From Hymenobacter monticola (GTDB lineage: Bacteria > Bacteroidota > Bacteroidia > Cytophagales > Hymenobacteraceae): 64,000 nucleotides of DNA. The stretch spans positions 4,340,001 to 4,404,000 of the forward strand of contig NZ_CP094534.1 of assembly GCF_022811645.1 (NCBI RefSeq), read 5' to 3'. The notes beneath the pieces were generated by a model. That model searched no databases and had not been told where the DNA came from. It worked only from the letters and a program-made list of their open reading frames with translations. The translations under genes were made by a program, and so were the position numbers. This document shows positions 8,556-17,419 of this stretch, piece by piece (the stretch's first letter is position 1; each line of letters begins with the position of its first letter).

Positions 8556-11500
8556 CTACTCCACCACCAGGCGGCGGGTTTGGGCGCCGCAGCGCACCAC
8601 ATACACGCCCGGGGCCAGCCCGGCCGGTAAGGTGAGCGGGGCCTGCCCGGCGGCGTCAGCCTGGGTGTGCAGCACCGGCCGGCCCAGCGCGTCGAACACT
8701 TCCACCGCGGCCCCGGCCGGCAGGCCGCTGGCCAGCGTGCCGGTGCGGGTCGGGTTGGGCGAGAGGGCCAAGACTTCGGCGGCGCCCAGCATCACCGTGC
8801 GCACAAGCGAGTAGCTCAGGCTGCCGTCGGCATCGACCTGCCGCAGGCGGTAGTAGAGCTGGCCGACCGGGGCGCCGGCATCGAGGTAGGCGTAAGTGCG
8901 AGCTTTGGTGCTGTTGCCGTTGGCCGTCACCTGCCCTACTTTGACGAAAGTTAAGCCGTCTAGGCTGCGCTCAATGCCGAAATAGGCGCTGTTCTTTTCC
9001 GAGGCCGTGGCCCAGGCCAGCTTCACAGCACGGCCTTCGGCCTGGGCCGCGAAGCTGTTCAGCTCTACCGGCAACGGGGCGTTGGCGTTGCCCAGGGTCC
9101 AGATGCTAAAGTTGCGCACGCCGGCCAGCGTGGCGGTGTTGGCCGTGGCGTCGAAGCTCGCGTTACGCTGGAGGCCCCAGGAGTCGGCTGCGCCGGTTTC
9201 GCTCTTGAACAAGGCCAGGTTGGCCTCATTGATGCCGTTGAGTTCGGCCTCGCGGTAGCTCATGGTCAGCGTAATGTCAAGGCCCGTGTTCACGGCTGGC
9301 TGAATGTCGAACCAGCGCAGGATGCCCGCGCGGCCGGCCGTGCCCGTGCGGGCCGTGCCCGTGGTGCGCTGCACCAGAGTGCTACCGGGCAAGGGGCTGC
9401 CAGCGGCGGGCGTCAGCGTCAGGCCCAACCCGCCGAAGTCGTTGGCCGTGCCGGCCGCGTTCATGTCGCGGGTGGTTTGCACCGTGCCCGTCACGTAGCC
9501 GCTCGCACTTTCGCTGAGGATGGCCGTACCCCCCAGCGCGAGCAAGTGGCTGCCGGTGCTCAGCACGCCGCTGGTAAGGGCCAGGCTGCTGGTAACGGTG
9601 AGTGGAGCGACCAGCGTGAGGCCGGTGCCATTGTCGAGCGTCAGGGTGTGCACGGTGGCGGGCAAGCCGCTACCCGTAACCTGGGCCACCGTGCCGTTGT
9701 AGGTGTAGAGGGCATCGGGGCTGAACGAGCGGGCGCCCGAAACCTGCACGGCCCCGGTGGCCCCACTGCTGCTGATACCGGCCGCGTCGCAGATGCCCAG
9801 CGTGGCTCCGGCCTCGAGTGTGAAGCTGCCCGCCCCAGTCAGCGGCTGGCAGGCGGTAAGCAGTTGCCCGCCGCTCTGCACCGCGAGGGCACCCAACACC
9901 TGCACAGCCCCGCCCAGCGTGGCCACACCGGTGCTGCTGATTGTCAAATTATTATACAAACCGGCCGCAATAGTTTGGCCCGGTGCGCTGATGGTGAGGC
10001 TGGGGTAGCCCACCGTGAAGCTGGCGCTACTGCCCGTGCCCCCGGCGTTGGTGATGCTAACCGGGCCGCTGGTAGCCCCGGCCGGCACAACGGCCGTGAG
10101 TTGAGTAGCGGAGTTGAGCACGAAGGTGGCCGCTGTGCCGTTAAACATCACGGTCATGCCCGCCGTGAAGTTCGTGCCCGTAATAACCACGCTCGTGCCA
10201 ACTGGCCCGCTGGCGGGCATAAGGCTGCCGGCGGTGGGGGCCGGTGGCGGGGAGTTTTGTAAAATCTGGGCACGGCTGCCGACACCAGTCGTCATCATAT
10301 CCATGTCGCCGTCTCCATCAATATCACCCAGCAATAGCACAGTAGGATTGTTGCCTGCCGTCACGTTGCTGCTACCCACGAAGACGCCGGTGCTACTGCC
10401 GGTGGCATCGCCCCCGTTCAAGAGCACGGCCACCGCGCTGCCGTTGGCGGCCACCAGGTCCAAGTCACCGTCGCCGTCCATGTCGCTCAGTGCCACACCG
10501 CCAGGGGCGCTGCTCACGCTTACCGTGCTGCCGTTGGTGAAGACGCCGCTGTTGCGGCCGGTGGCATCGGCCCCGTTCAGGAACACGGCCACTGCGTTGC
10601 TGGTGGCCGCTACTAGGTCCAGGTCGCCGTCGCCGTCCACGTCGCCCAGCTGGGCGCTGCCGGCCGCCGCGGCCAGCGCCACGTCGCTGCCCCCGGCAAA
10701 GGTGCCAGCATTGCTGCCAGTGGCATCGCTCCCGTTCAGGCGCACGGCTACCGTATTGCCCACCGGCACTATCAGGTCCAGGTCGCCGTCGCCGTCCACG
10801 TCGCCCAGCTGGGCGCTGCCGGCCGCCGCGGCCAGCGCCACGTCGCTACCGTTGGCGAAGGTGCCAGCATTGCTGCCAGTGGCATCGCCCCCGTTCAGGC
10901 GCACGGCTACCGTATTGCCCACCGGCACTATCAGGTCCAGGTCGCCGTCGCCGTCCACGTCGCCGAGTACGATACGGCCGGCGTTTGTTCCGGGCAGCGT
11001 CGCTAATCGGGCGCTGGCATCAGTAAACACCCCGGTGTTACTGCCGGAGGCATCGCCGCCATTGGGAAACACAGCTACCACACCGGCGCTGCCAATCACC
11101 AGTAGGTCCAGGTCACCGTCACCATCCACATCGCCCAGCTGCGGGTTATTCACTGTACCGTATGCAATACCAGATGTAGGAATCGTGATGGCCAGCCCAA
11201 TGCCCGAGGTGAAGGCACCCGTACCGTCGTTAACGTACTTTCCAAGGCCGCCTTGGTAGCCTGGCCTTGGTACGTAGCTGCTATGTATCAGGTCTAGGTC
11301 GCCGTCGCCGTCAATATCTCCCAGCACCGAGGCACTTAATTGGATGGTTGCGGCTTGCATCATGGCAATAGGTCTATAGGGAGGGGTTGTACTGGCTACA
11401 AACCCGCCCCCCCCACCGGTGGTGGCCGTCGTGAACTGGTACACGTGCGGGGCAGCCCCCACGTTGGCGGTGCTCCGCACTGAGCCTGGCACCGTGACGG

Positions 11501-11834
11501 ACACCCTTTCGCCCGGCTTGAAGTCGGCTCTCTGCACGCCGGTGGCCGGCACGGTGGGCGTAAGCGTGACGGTGCTGCCACCGTTGCTGAGCGCGGACGT
11601 GGCCGTGCGCTGCCCCCGGTACTGTGTGGCGTTAATCTTGATGTTGCCCGCCGTGGACGGGTCGAGGGCCTGCGAAAAGGGTACCACCACCGTGGTGTTG
11701 CGGGCCGCCGCAGGGGCGTTGGCGGCCGGGGCTAGGCCCGCCCGCGTAACGTCAGGGGCTTGGGCTTGGGCGGCGGTGGCAAACAAGCTGACCAGGCAGG
11801 TTAGCTTGCCACGCATGGAGTAAGGAGAGGGCAT
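8556..11834 (-). CDS. FG-GAP (VCBS) repeat / IPT domain protein with T9SS sorting domain
   Basis: 1092 aa from the ATG at 11834; a second ATG at 11816 (MRGKLTCLVSLFATAAQAQA) gives a tighter signal peptide. Order of parts: signal peptide; a SbsA/Big_5-like domain (VVVPFSQALDPSTAGNIKIN); seven FG-GAP calcium-loop repeats of the type LGDVDGDGDLDLI; an IPT/TIG domain (PASGPVGTSVVITGTNF); a region with CQPLTGAGSFTLEAGATLGI; a fibronectin-like segment VELNSFAAQAEGRAVKLAWA; and a C-terminal T9SS type A domain (LSPNPTRTG, LPAGLAPGVYVVRCGAQTRRLVVE). The FG-GAP part probably forms a calcium-binding beta-propeller exposed at or released from the cell surface via T9SS. Ligand unknown. Two repeats are almost identical at DNA level. 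Confidence 0.9.
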   Translation of the reverse strand: MPSPYSMRGKLTCLVSLFATAAQAQAPDVTRAGLAPAANAPAAARNTTVVVPFSQALDPSTAGNIKINATQYRGQRTATSALSNGGSTVTLTPTVPATGVQRADFKPGERVSVTVPGSVRSTANVGAAPHVYQFTTATTGGGGGFVASTTPPYRPIAMMQAATIQLSASVLGDIDGDGDLDLIHSSYVPRPGYQGGLGKYVNDGTGAFTSGIGLAITIPTSGIAYGTVNNPQLGDVDGDGDLDLLVIGSAGVVAVFPNGGDASGSNTGVFTDASARLATLPGTNAGRIVLGDVDGDGDLDLIVPVGNTVAVRLNGGDATGSNAGTFANGSDVALAAAAGSAQLGDVDGDGDLDLIVPVGNTVAVRLNGSDATGSNAGTFAGGSDVALAAAAGSAQLGDVDGDGDLDLVAATSNAVAVFLNGADATGRNSGVFTNGSTVSVSSAPGGVALSDMDGDGDLDLVAANGSAVAVLLNGGDATGSSTGVFVGSSNVTAGNNPTVLLLGDIDGDGDMDMMTTGVGSRAQILQNSPPPAPTAGSLMPASGPVGTSVVITGTNFTAGMTVMFNGTAATFVLNSATQLTAVVPAGATSGPVSITNAGGTGSSASFTVGYPSLTISAPGQTIAAGLYNNLTISSTGVATLGGAVQVLGALAVQSGGQLLTACQPLTGAGSFTLEAGATLGICDAAGISSSGATGAVQVSGARSFSPDALYTYNGTVAQVTGSGLPATVHTLTLDNGTGLTLVAPLTVTSSLALTSGVLSTGSHLLALGGTAILSESASGYVTGTVQTTRDMNAAGTANDFGGLGLTLTPAAGSPLPGSTLVQRTTGTARTGTAGRAGILRWFDIQPAVNTGLDITLTMSYREAELNGINEANLALFKSETGAADSWGLQRNASFDATANTATLAGVRNFSIWTLGNANAPLPVELNSFAAQAEGRAVKLAWATASEKNSAYFGIERSLDGLTFVKVGQVTANGNSTKARTYAYLDAGAPVGQLYYRLRQVDADGSLSYSLVRTVMLGAAEVLALSPNPTRTGTLASGLPAGAAVEVFDALGRPVLHTQADAAGQAPLTLPAGLAPGVYVVRCGAQTRRLVVE
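10621..10938 (-). repeat. 159-bp tandem repeat inside the FG-GAP gene
   Basis: Units 10621-10779 and 10780-10938 share long identical stretches with a period of 159 bp (53 codons), each encoding LGDVDGDGDLDLIVPVG-type repeats. The near identity, including silent positions, points to recent duplication or gene conversion between adjacent repeats. Confidence 0.85.
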
Positions 11835-12129
11835 ATGGAATTTAAACTGGGTGTAGCAAATTCCACAAAGCTCCTTCACCCCCTCCTGCCGTACCCAAAA
11901 ATGTTGCGAGTGGTAGCAAAACGGGGCTGAGTGACCGGAATATGTCACTGAATAGCAAAGCCAGTCAATTACCGTCCTCAATAAAATATAATTATTATTT
12001 GACAATATTTTACCAAATCTCCCACACAAAGCACCTTTATTGCACTAATATAAGACATTATTTATTTTCTTATCTTACCATTTGGCTGTTAAAGCCACAG
12101 CTCTAATGTCGGCTAGGTCTGCTTATTAG
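11835..12129. other. AT-rich promoter region upstream of the FG-GAP gene
   Basis: About 295 bp without a gene, strongly AT-rich between 11960 and 12110 compared with the GC-rich genes on both sides. It must carry the FG-GAP gene promoter and the 3' end of the kinase transcript. I found no perfect TAnnTTTG element and no convincing terminator hairpin. Confidence 0.4.
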
Positions 12130-13965
12130 CTACCGAACCGGCAGCAGCAGGCAGGCCGTGGTGCCATGCCCCGGCGTGCTCTCGAGACAGAAGCGGCCGC
12201 GCTGGCGCTGCGCCAACTGGCGCACCAGGGGCAGGCCCAGCCCGGTGCCGCGCTGTCCGGGCAAGCGCAGGGCCAATCCGGTGGGCGTGTCGTTGGTTTG
12301 CAGGGCCGCGAGTTGGGCTGCGCTTAGGCCTGGCCCGGCGTCAGTCACACGCAACTCCAAACAGCCACCGGCCAACTGGGCGGCCAGCGTAATGACCGAG
12401 CCGGCCGGGGCCACCTTCAGGGCATTGCCCAACAGGTTGCGCAGTTGGGCGCGCACCATGTTATGGTCGGCCCAAAGGGGCGGCAGGTCGGGGGCCACGG
12501 TCACGGTCACCGTTACTTGCTGGGCACGGGCCTCCGCAGCGTATAGGGAAGCCAGCTCGCGGAGCAGGCGGGAGGCGTCCAAGGCCTCGGGCTGGTAGGC
12601 CAGCTCGCCGCTCTGGCTGGCGGCCCAGTGCAACAGGTTGTCGACGAGAGACGTGAGCTGGCTGGTGGTCTGGCGCACTTCGGTGGTCACCTCGTCGAGG
12701 ACGGCGGGGTTGTTTATACCGGCCCGGCGGTAGTAATCAAGCAGTGTGGCCAGCCCGCCCAAAGCGGCCAGTGGGCTGCGCAGGTCGTGGCCGATGACGG
12801 AATATAGCCGGTCCTGGGTGGCACGAGCGGCGCGCAGGCGACGGGCCAGCCGACGCATTTCCAGCAAGGCATAGGCCGTGCCCCCCAGCAGCAAGGCCAG
12901 CAAAGCCGCCGCCGTCCAGGCCAACTGCTTTTGGCGCTGTTGCTGGGCACTTATGGTCCGCAACTGGTCGATTTGCACCTCCTTCCTTTCGGTCTGGTAG
13001 CGCGTTTCCATGTCGGCCAGGGCCGCGTATTGCTGCGTGGCCCGCAGCGAGTCGGTAAGAAGCTCGAGCTGCTCGCGGGCGTGGTAGGCCGGCTGCCAGC
13101 GGCCCAGGGCAGCCAGCGCGTCAGCTTTGAGCTGCAACACCTCGCGCAGCTTCACCCGGTTGCGGGCGGCACGGTAGCTGGCTTCCATATCGGGCAGTAG
13201 GGCGGTGGCCGAAGCCGGCTCGCCGGCTCGCAAAAGATAGTCGGCCAGCTTGAGGCGTTGCGCGGCGCGGGCGGCCGGCGCGTCGAGCGAGTCGGTGCAG
13301 GCCAGGGCTTGCGGCACCCAGGCGGGGTTGGACGGGCGGGAAGTGGCGCGGGCCAGCCAGTGGCGCAGCACCAGTTCTTCGGCTCGCCATTGGTAATACA
13401 AAAAATGCCGGCGCAAAGCTGGAGTGGGCGCCCGGCGGGCTACTTCGGCCAGCCCCACGGCGGCGCGGCGCAGGGCCGCCTCGGCCACGGCGGGCTGGCC
13501 GGTGCGCAGGCTCACTTCGGCCACGCGCAGGCGCAGGCTGGCCTCAATGCCGGCCAGGCGCCAGTAGGCTGTGTCGCGCTGCCGGGCGCGTTGCGCGTTG
13601 GCAATGCCGCCGGCCAACAAGCCCAGCAGCTCGGGGGCCCGGCGCTGCCGCAGCAGCAGGGCGTGGGTGTAGCCGAGGGTTTCGGCCAGGGAGACGGCGG
13701 CCATGGTAGGCTCGGTGGCTTGCAGGGCACGCGTAGTGCCACGGGCAGCGGTGTAGTAAAGTTCGGCGCGCTCGTCGTTGCCTTGTTCTTCGTAGGCTTC
13801 GCCCAGCAGCTCGTTGAGCCAAATCAGGCCGGCGTAGTTGTCGAGCTGCTGGTAGTAGCGCAGGCCCTGGGCGTAGGCACGCACGGCCCCGGCGTAGCTG
13901 CCGCGGCGGCGCAGGGCCAGCCCGGCATTGGCGTAGGCACCGGCCAGGGCCACCCCCACATTCAC
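12130..13965 (-). CDS. TPR histidine kinase, C-terminal portion (separated from its N-terminus by an in-frame stop)
   Basis: 611 aa from a GTG. TPR repeats occupy the first ~300 residues (for example RRRGSYAGAVRAYAQGLRYY), followed by a coiled coil, one membrane helix (LAWTAAALLALLLGGTAYAL), a HisKA domain with phosphoacceptor His393 in GHDLRSPLAALG, and an HATPase_c domain with LRNLLGNALK, VTDAGPGLS and GTGLGLPLVRQLAQ. It would autophosphorylate and pass phosphate to a regulator, probably the LytTR protein 0.7 kb upstream. The reading frame continues unbroken upstream as ITALKASGFPPNARKRQ, straight into a TAA at 14038-14040, beyond which the signal peptide and first TPRs continue in the same frame. 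From the GTG alone the protein has no signal peptide, so its TPR sensor would be on the wrong side of the membrane. Treat it as half of a disrupted gene unless the stop is a sequencing error. Confidence 0.85.
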   Translation of the reverse strand: MNVGVALAGAYANAGLALRRRGSYAGAVRAYAQGLRYYQQLDNYAGLIWLNELLGEAYEEQGNDERAELYYTAARGTTRALQATEPTMAAVSLAETLGYTHALLLRQRRAPELLGLLAGGIANAQRARQRDTAYWRLAGIEASLRLRVAEVSLRTGQPAVAEAALRRAAVGLAEVARRAPTPALRRHFLYYQWRAEELVLRHWLARATSRPSNPAWVPQALACTDSLDAPAARAAQRLKLADYLLRAGEPASATALLPDMEASYRAARNRVKLREVLQLKADALAALGRWQPAYHAREQLELLTDSLRATQQYAALADMETRYQTERKEVQIDQLRTISAQQQRQKQLAWTAAALLALLLGGTAYALLEMRRLARRLRAARATQDRLYSVIGHDLRSPLAALGGLATLLDYYRRAGINNPAVLDEVTTEVRQTTSQLTSLVDNLLHWAASQSGELAYQPEALDASRLLRELASLYAAEARAQQVTVTVTVAPDLPPLWADHNMVRAQLRNLLGNALKVAPAGSVITLAAQLAGGCLELRVTDAGPGLSAAQLAALQTNDTPTGLALRLPGQRGTGLGLPLVRQLAQRQRGRFCLESTPGHGTTACLLLPVR

Positions 13966-14037
13966 GCTGTCGCCGAGGGCCAGCGGCTGGCGCTTGCGGG
14001 CATTAGGGGGAAAGCCGCTGGCCTTGAGGGCCGTGAT

Positions 14038-14550
14038 TTAGCGCCGGTGGCAGGCCAAGGCGCTATCGGTCGCCTGCTGCGTCCAGTAGTAGCTGCTGAG
14101 GCGGTGGTTCAGCTCGGCCGCGTCGAGGGAATAGCCGGGCACCCGGCGGTTGGCGGCCAGCGCCCGGCGCAGGTAGGCCAGGCCGGAGTCGGGCTGCTGC
14201 TGCACAGCCGCTGCGGTGGCCAAGCGCGCCCACACCACGAAGGACAGCGGCTCGGGCGCCCACAGGCGGCGCCGGGCCCAAAGCCATTCCCGCTCCCGGC
14301 GAAAGGCGGCCATGTTTTCGGCTTCGGTACGGCGCTCGACGTCCTTGGTGGGCTGGGCCGCGGCCCAGCTGGCCGCTTCGCCCGCCGATACCTCGCGCAG
14401 CAAGGCCCGCACCCGGGTCAGGCTGGCCTGGTGGGCCGGGCTGCCGGGCTGGGCCCGCACCGACCACCCGCTGAACATCAGTCCCAGTAAAAGCCCCCAG
14501 CCGGCCAACCGGCCGAAGTGCCTCGCGCGCAGCCGAGAATAGAAGCCCAT
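14038..14550 (-). CDS. N-terminal fragment of the TPR histidine kinase (ends at in-frame TAA)
   Basis: 170 aa from the ATG at 14550; an ATG at 14571 is also possible. It begins with a signal peptide/anchor (FGRLAGWGLLLGLMFSGWSVRAQ) followed by helical TPR-like sequence (DSGLAYLRRALAANRRVPGY, RLSSYYWTQQATDSALACHRR). The stop interrupts a TPR helix, and the following kinase gene resumes in the same frame without a shift, so together 12130-14550 matches one periplasmic-TPR histidine kinase of ~806 residues. A CATCTTTG sequence at 14684-14691, one base from the -7 consensus, could be the promoter. As it stands this fragment has no catalytic domain. Confidence 0.7.
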   Translation of the reverse strand: MGFYSRLRARHFGRLAGWGLLLGLMFSGWSVRAQPGSPAHQASLTRVRALLREVSAGEAASWAAAQPTKDVERRTEAENMAAFRREREWLWARRRLWAPEPLSFVVWARLATAAAVQQQPDSGLAYLRRALAANRRVPGYSLDAAELNHRLSSYYWTQQATDSALACHRR

Positions 14551-14697
14551 TTCCAACGCGCAGCTAGTCATGGAACACCGATACGCCTGGGCACGGGCGG
14601 TTGTCCCCCATCCGTTGCCGGCGTGCTTCGCTGGTCCCCCGAGCAATTGTCGCAAATGGCTTTCCCTTTCGGCCCATAAAGTGCAAAGATGGGCCAC

Positions 14698-15501
14698 CTA
14701 CCCTACTAGCCGCAAGCGGTGCAGCAGGGCATCGCGGTAGCTGCGGCTCAGCGGCAGCTCGGCCCCGGCCACCGTCACCATGGTTTGGCCCTCGTTGAAA
14801 CTTTCGATGCAGGCCACGTTCACCAAGTAGCCGCGCTGAATTTGCACAAATTGTTGGGCCGGCAGCTCCAGGGCCAATTCGCGCAGCGGCTGCCGGCTCA
14901 GGTAGCGGCCAGCGGCCGTGACCAGGGTGCAGTAGCCGTCGCCGGTTTCCACATACTGGATTTCGGCCAGGCACACCTTCACCAGCCGGCCCCGGTCGCG
15001 CAGGAAAATGCAGTCGCTCAGCAGCACTTCCGGGCTCCAGGGCAGGTTCAAGGGCTCGTCGGGGCCGTCGGTGCCCCCCGCCAGGGCAGCAGGCAGCGGG
15101 GCGGCCTGTCCGGCCGCATGGTTGAGCAGGGCCAGCTCCAGGGCGTGCTGCAGGGCAGCCGCATCGTAAGGCTTGAGCAGGAAGGCAGCCGGGCGCGCCA
15201 GCTTGGCACGCCCAAAAGTGGCCTCATCGGCCATGGAGGTAAGAAAGATGATGGGCAACGGCCGCACGGCGCGCAGCTCGTGCGCCAGCGCAATGCCGTC
15301 ACGGTCACCGTCGAGGCCGATATCGAGCAAGGCCATGTCGACCGGCGGAAGGCTTTCGCGAAACAAGTCGGCCGCTTCATCGGCCGTAGCCACGGGGCCG
15401 ACTGCCTCGTAGCCCAGCCCGCGCACCAATACCGACAGCAAGCGGGCGGCAAGGGGCTGGTTTTCGGCCAGCAGAAGCCGAACAGGAGTAGAAGCTTGCA
15501 T
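14698..15501 (-). CDS. LytTR-family response regulator
   Basis: 267 aa. The N-terminal REC domain has acidic residues after LLLAEN, phosphoacceptor Asp60 in MALLDIGLDGD, the conserved Thr in IIFLTSMADE and the Lys in FLLKPYD. A linker of ~35 residues precedes a LytTR DNA-binding domain (IFLRDRGRLVKVCLAEIQYV, GRYLSRQPLRELALELPAQQ, FVQIQRGYLVNVACIESF, LPLSRSYRDALLHRL). LytTR regulators are usually activated by 5TM or TPR histidine kinases, which fits the adjacent split kinase on the same strand. A promoter-like TTG-N20-CACTTTTG precedes it. The target genes are not evident. Confidence 0.93.
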   Translation of the reverse strand: MQASTPVRLLLAENQPLAARLLSVLVRGLGYEAVGPVATADEAADLFRESLPPVDMALLDIGLDGDRDGIALAHELRAVRPLPIIFLTSMADEATFGRAKLARPAAFLLKPYDAAALQHALELALLNHAAGQAAPLPAALAGGTDGPDEPLNLPWSPEVLLSDCIFLRDRGRLVKVCLAEIQYVETGDGYCTLVTAAGRYLSRQPLRELALELPAQQFVQIQRGYLVNVACIESFNEGQTMVTVAGAELPLSRSYRDALLHRLRLVG

Positions 15502-15879
15502 AGAGAGCAGGGTGGACAGTACGCTTACGCACTGCTAGTCGCAAAAGTGCAGCCTTCCTCTTGTTCTCGCAATACTGCTGTGCTTAAAAATTGTTATTTT
15601 GCTCTGCGCTTTGGTTGGGGCAGGCACGTTGGGTTGTAGCGCATGCTTCCGGCAGGCGCGCAAGCCTCAGCTACTTGGCCGAAAGTGGCCCAGCGAGGTC
15701 TTGCGCCTGACACGGCTGGCTTATTCCTCGAAAAGATGCAAACAGCGTCCAGCTGGGGCGAAGGAAGGCCGGCTTGTTCATTTTCAACAAATGAGGCCGG
15801 GCGAATGACTTGTTGTTAATTTACGGCAAAATCAGCCCGAAAAACCGGGGTGCGTATTTTCCAGCCGGCCACGCCCACC
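15502..15879. other. Divergent intergenic region between the LytTR regulator and MerR gene
   Basis: 378 bp without a credible gene. The left part holds the LytTR gene promoter. The right part, from about 15780, is AT-richer and must serve the MerR-dprA unit, but no exact TAnnTTTG element was found there. No repeat or RNA structure was noticed. Confidence 0.4.
15542..15572 (-). promoter_or_regulatory. Putative promoter of the LytTR regulator gene
   Basis: On the minus strand a -33-like TTG (15570-15572) is followed after 20 bp by CACTTTTG (15542-15549), one mismatch from TAnnTTTG, about 41 bp before the start codon. Confidence 0.45.
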
Positions 15880-16245
15880 ATGCCCTACAAAGAGCGCAAC
15901 ATCGAAAAACAATACTTCACCATTGGCGAAGTGGCCGCCCAGTTCAAGGTGGCCGAGTCGCTGGTGCGCTTCTGGGAAACCGAGTTTGAGGAGCTGCGCC
16001 CGCGCCGCAGCAAGAAGGGCAACCGCCTCTATACCCCGCAGGACATCGAGGTGTTCCGCACCATCTACCACCTGGTGAAGGAGCGCGGCTACACCATCCC
16101 CGGCGCCCGCGACATGCTCAAGCAAAAAGGCCCGCAGCTGAAGGAAAAGATTGACGTGGTGCAGAGCCTTGAGAAGGTGCGCGCGTTTCTGGTGAGTTTG
16201 AAGAAAGAGGTGGACGCGGCGGGCAAGGCCGAAGCCGCCGAATAA
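15880..16245 (+). CDS. MerR-family transcriptional regulator
   Basis: 121 aa from the ATG at 15880 (MPYKERNIEKQYFTIGEVAA). An upstream ATG at 15850 would add ten residues unlike the family. The helix-turn-helix is FTIGEVAAQFKVAESLVRFW, followed by the wing with RPRRSKKGNRLYTPQDIEV and a helical dimerisation region (VKERGYTIPGARDMLKQK). A short coiled C-terminus follows, with no metal-binding cysteines and no ligand domain, so the effector is not predictable. This family is common directly upstream of dprA in Bacteroidota. The dprA start is 6 bp after the stop codon, so the two are almost certainly cotranscribed. Confidence 0.93.
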   Translation: MPYKERNIEKQYFTIGEVAAQFKVAESLVRFWETEFEELRPRRSKKGNRLYTPQDIEVFRTIYHLVKERGYTIPGARDMLKQKGPQLKEKIDVVQSLEKVRAFLVSLKKEVDAAGKAEAAE

Positions 16246-16251
16246 ACTTTC

Positions 16252-17388
16252 ATGACTAATTCTACCGACGACACCCTTTTCCACGAGCTCGCCCTCACCC
16301 TGCTGCCCGGCATCGGCCCGCAGCTCACGCGGCAACTGATGAGCTACGGCGGCTCGGCCAAAAACGTGCTCATAATGCCGCCCGGCAAGCTGCGCCGCAT
16401 TCCGGGCGTGGGCGAGGCCACCGTGAAAATGCTGACGGGCCCCGAGCGGGAAGCGGCCTTCCGCAAAGCCGAAGCGGATTTAAAGAAAGCAGAAAAGGAA
16501 GGTGTCGAAATCCTATTCTACACCAGCAAGCGTTTCCCCAGCCGCCTCAAGCTGATTCCGGATGCGCCCGTCATTCTTTACTATAAAGGCACGGCCGACC
16601 TGAATGCGCCGAAAGTTGTGGCACTGGTGGGCACGCGCAAAAACACCGACTACGGCCGCGAGCAAACCGAGCGCATCGTGCAGGGTCTGGTGCCGCACCG
16701 GCCGCTGGTAGTGAGCGGCCTGGCTTATGGCATCGACATCATCGCGCACCGCGCCGCCCTGCAGGAAGGCCTCGAAACCGTGGGCGTGATGGCCACGGGC
16801 CTGGACCGCATCTACCCGCCGACACATCGCAAAACGGCGGACAAAATGCTCGAACAGGGCGGCCTGCTCACTGAATTTCCCTTCGGCACGCCGCCCGACC
16901 GCTACAACTTCCCGGCCCGCAACCGCATCATCGCCGGCCTTTCGGATGGCACCGTGGTGGTGGAAGCTGCCAGCAAAGGCGGGGCTCTCATCACCGCGGA
17001 GCTGGCCCTGAGCTACGACCGCGACGTGCTGGCCGTGCCCGGCAACCTGGGTTCTGAGGCTTCGGCCGGCTGCAATGCGCTTATCAAGAGCAACAAGGCG
17101 GCCATGTATACCGAGCCGCTGGACCTGGAGCAGCTGCTGAACTGGGACGCGGCCCTGCACCAGTCGGGCAAGTTCAAGGCCGCCCCCTCCTACTCGGCGG
17201 CCGATTTTACGGCCGAGGAATTTGCCATCATCACGGTGCTGGCTGCCGCGCCCGGGCGCGAGCTGCAGATGGACGACATTGCCTGGCAGGCGCAGATTGC
17301 CATTTATGCCGTGGCCTCGCTGCTGCTGGGGCTGGAGTTTAGGGGCGTGGTGCGGGCAATGCCGGGGAAGAAGTTTGCGTTGGTGTAG
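16252..17388 (+). CDS. dprA: DNA-processing protein DprA
   Basis: 378 aa, typical length. DprA binds incoming single-stranded DNA during natural transformation and loads RecA. Order: an N-terminal helix-hairpin-helix-like region (LLPGIGPQLTRQLMSYGG, RIPGVGEATV); the Rossmann-like core with VALVGTRKNTDYGREQTERI, VVSGLAYGIDIIAHRAAL, VGVMATGLDRIYPP, FPARNRIIAGLSDGTVVVEA and GGALITAELALSYDRDVLAV; and a C-terminal winged helix (ELQMDDIAWQAQIAIYAVAS). A comEC gene at 32008 supports a competence machinery in this genome. The product is cytoplasmic. Confidence 0.97.
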   Translation: MTNSTDDTLFHELALTLLPGIGPQLTRQLMSYGGSAKNVLIMPPGKLRRIPGVGEATVKMLTGPEREAAFRKAEADLKKAEKEGVEILFYTSKRFPSRLKLIPDAPVILYYKGTADLNAPKVVALVGTRKNTDYGREQTERIVQGLVPHRPLVVSGLAYGIDIIAHRAALQEGLETVGVMATGLDRIYPPTHRKTADKMLEQGGLLTEFPFGTPPDRYNFPARNRIIAGLSDGTVVVEAASKGGALITAELALSYDRDVLAVPGNLGSEASAGCNALIKSNKAAMYTEPLDLEQLLNWDAALHQSGKFKAAPSYSAADFTAEEFAIITVLAAAPGRELQMDDIAWQAQIAIYAVASLLLGLEFRGVVRAMPGKKFALV

Positions 17389-17419
17389 CGTAGCTTATCG
17401 CCAAAATCGCATTCTCGGC

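Noticed and set aside
10114..11259. Plus-strand Ser/Pro-rich open frame opposite the FG-GAP repeats
   Set aside because: Its repeats (SRSPSPSTSPSW) are the reverse of the GDGDLD codons, so it is a shadow of the calcium-loop repeats.
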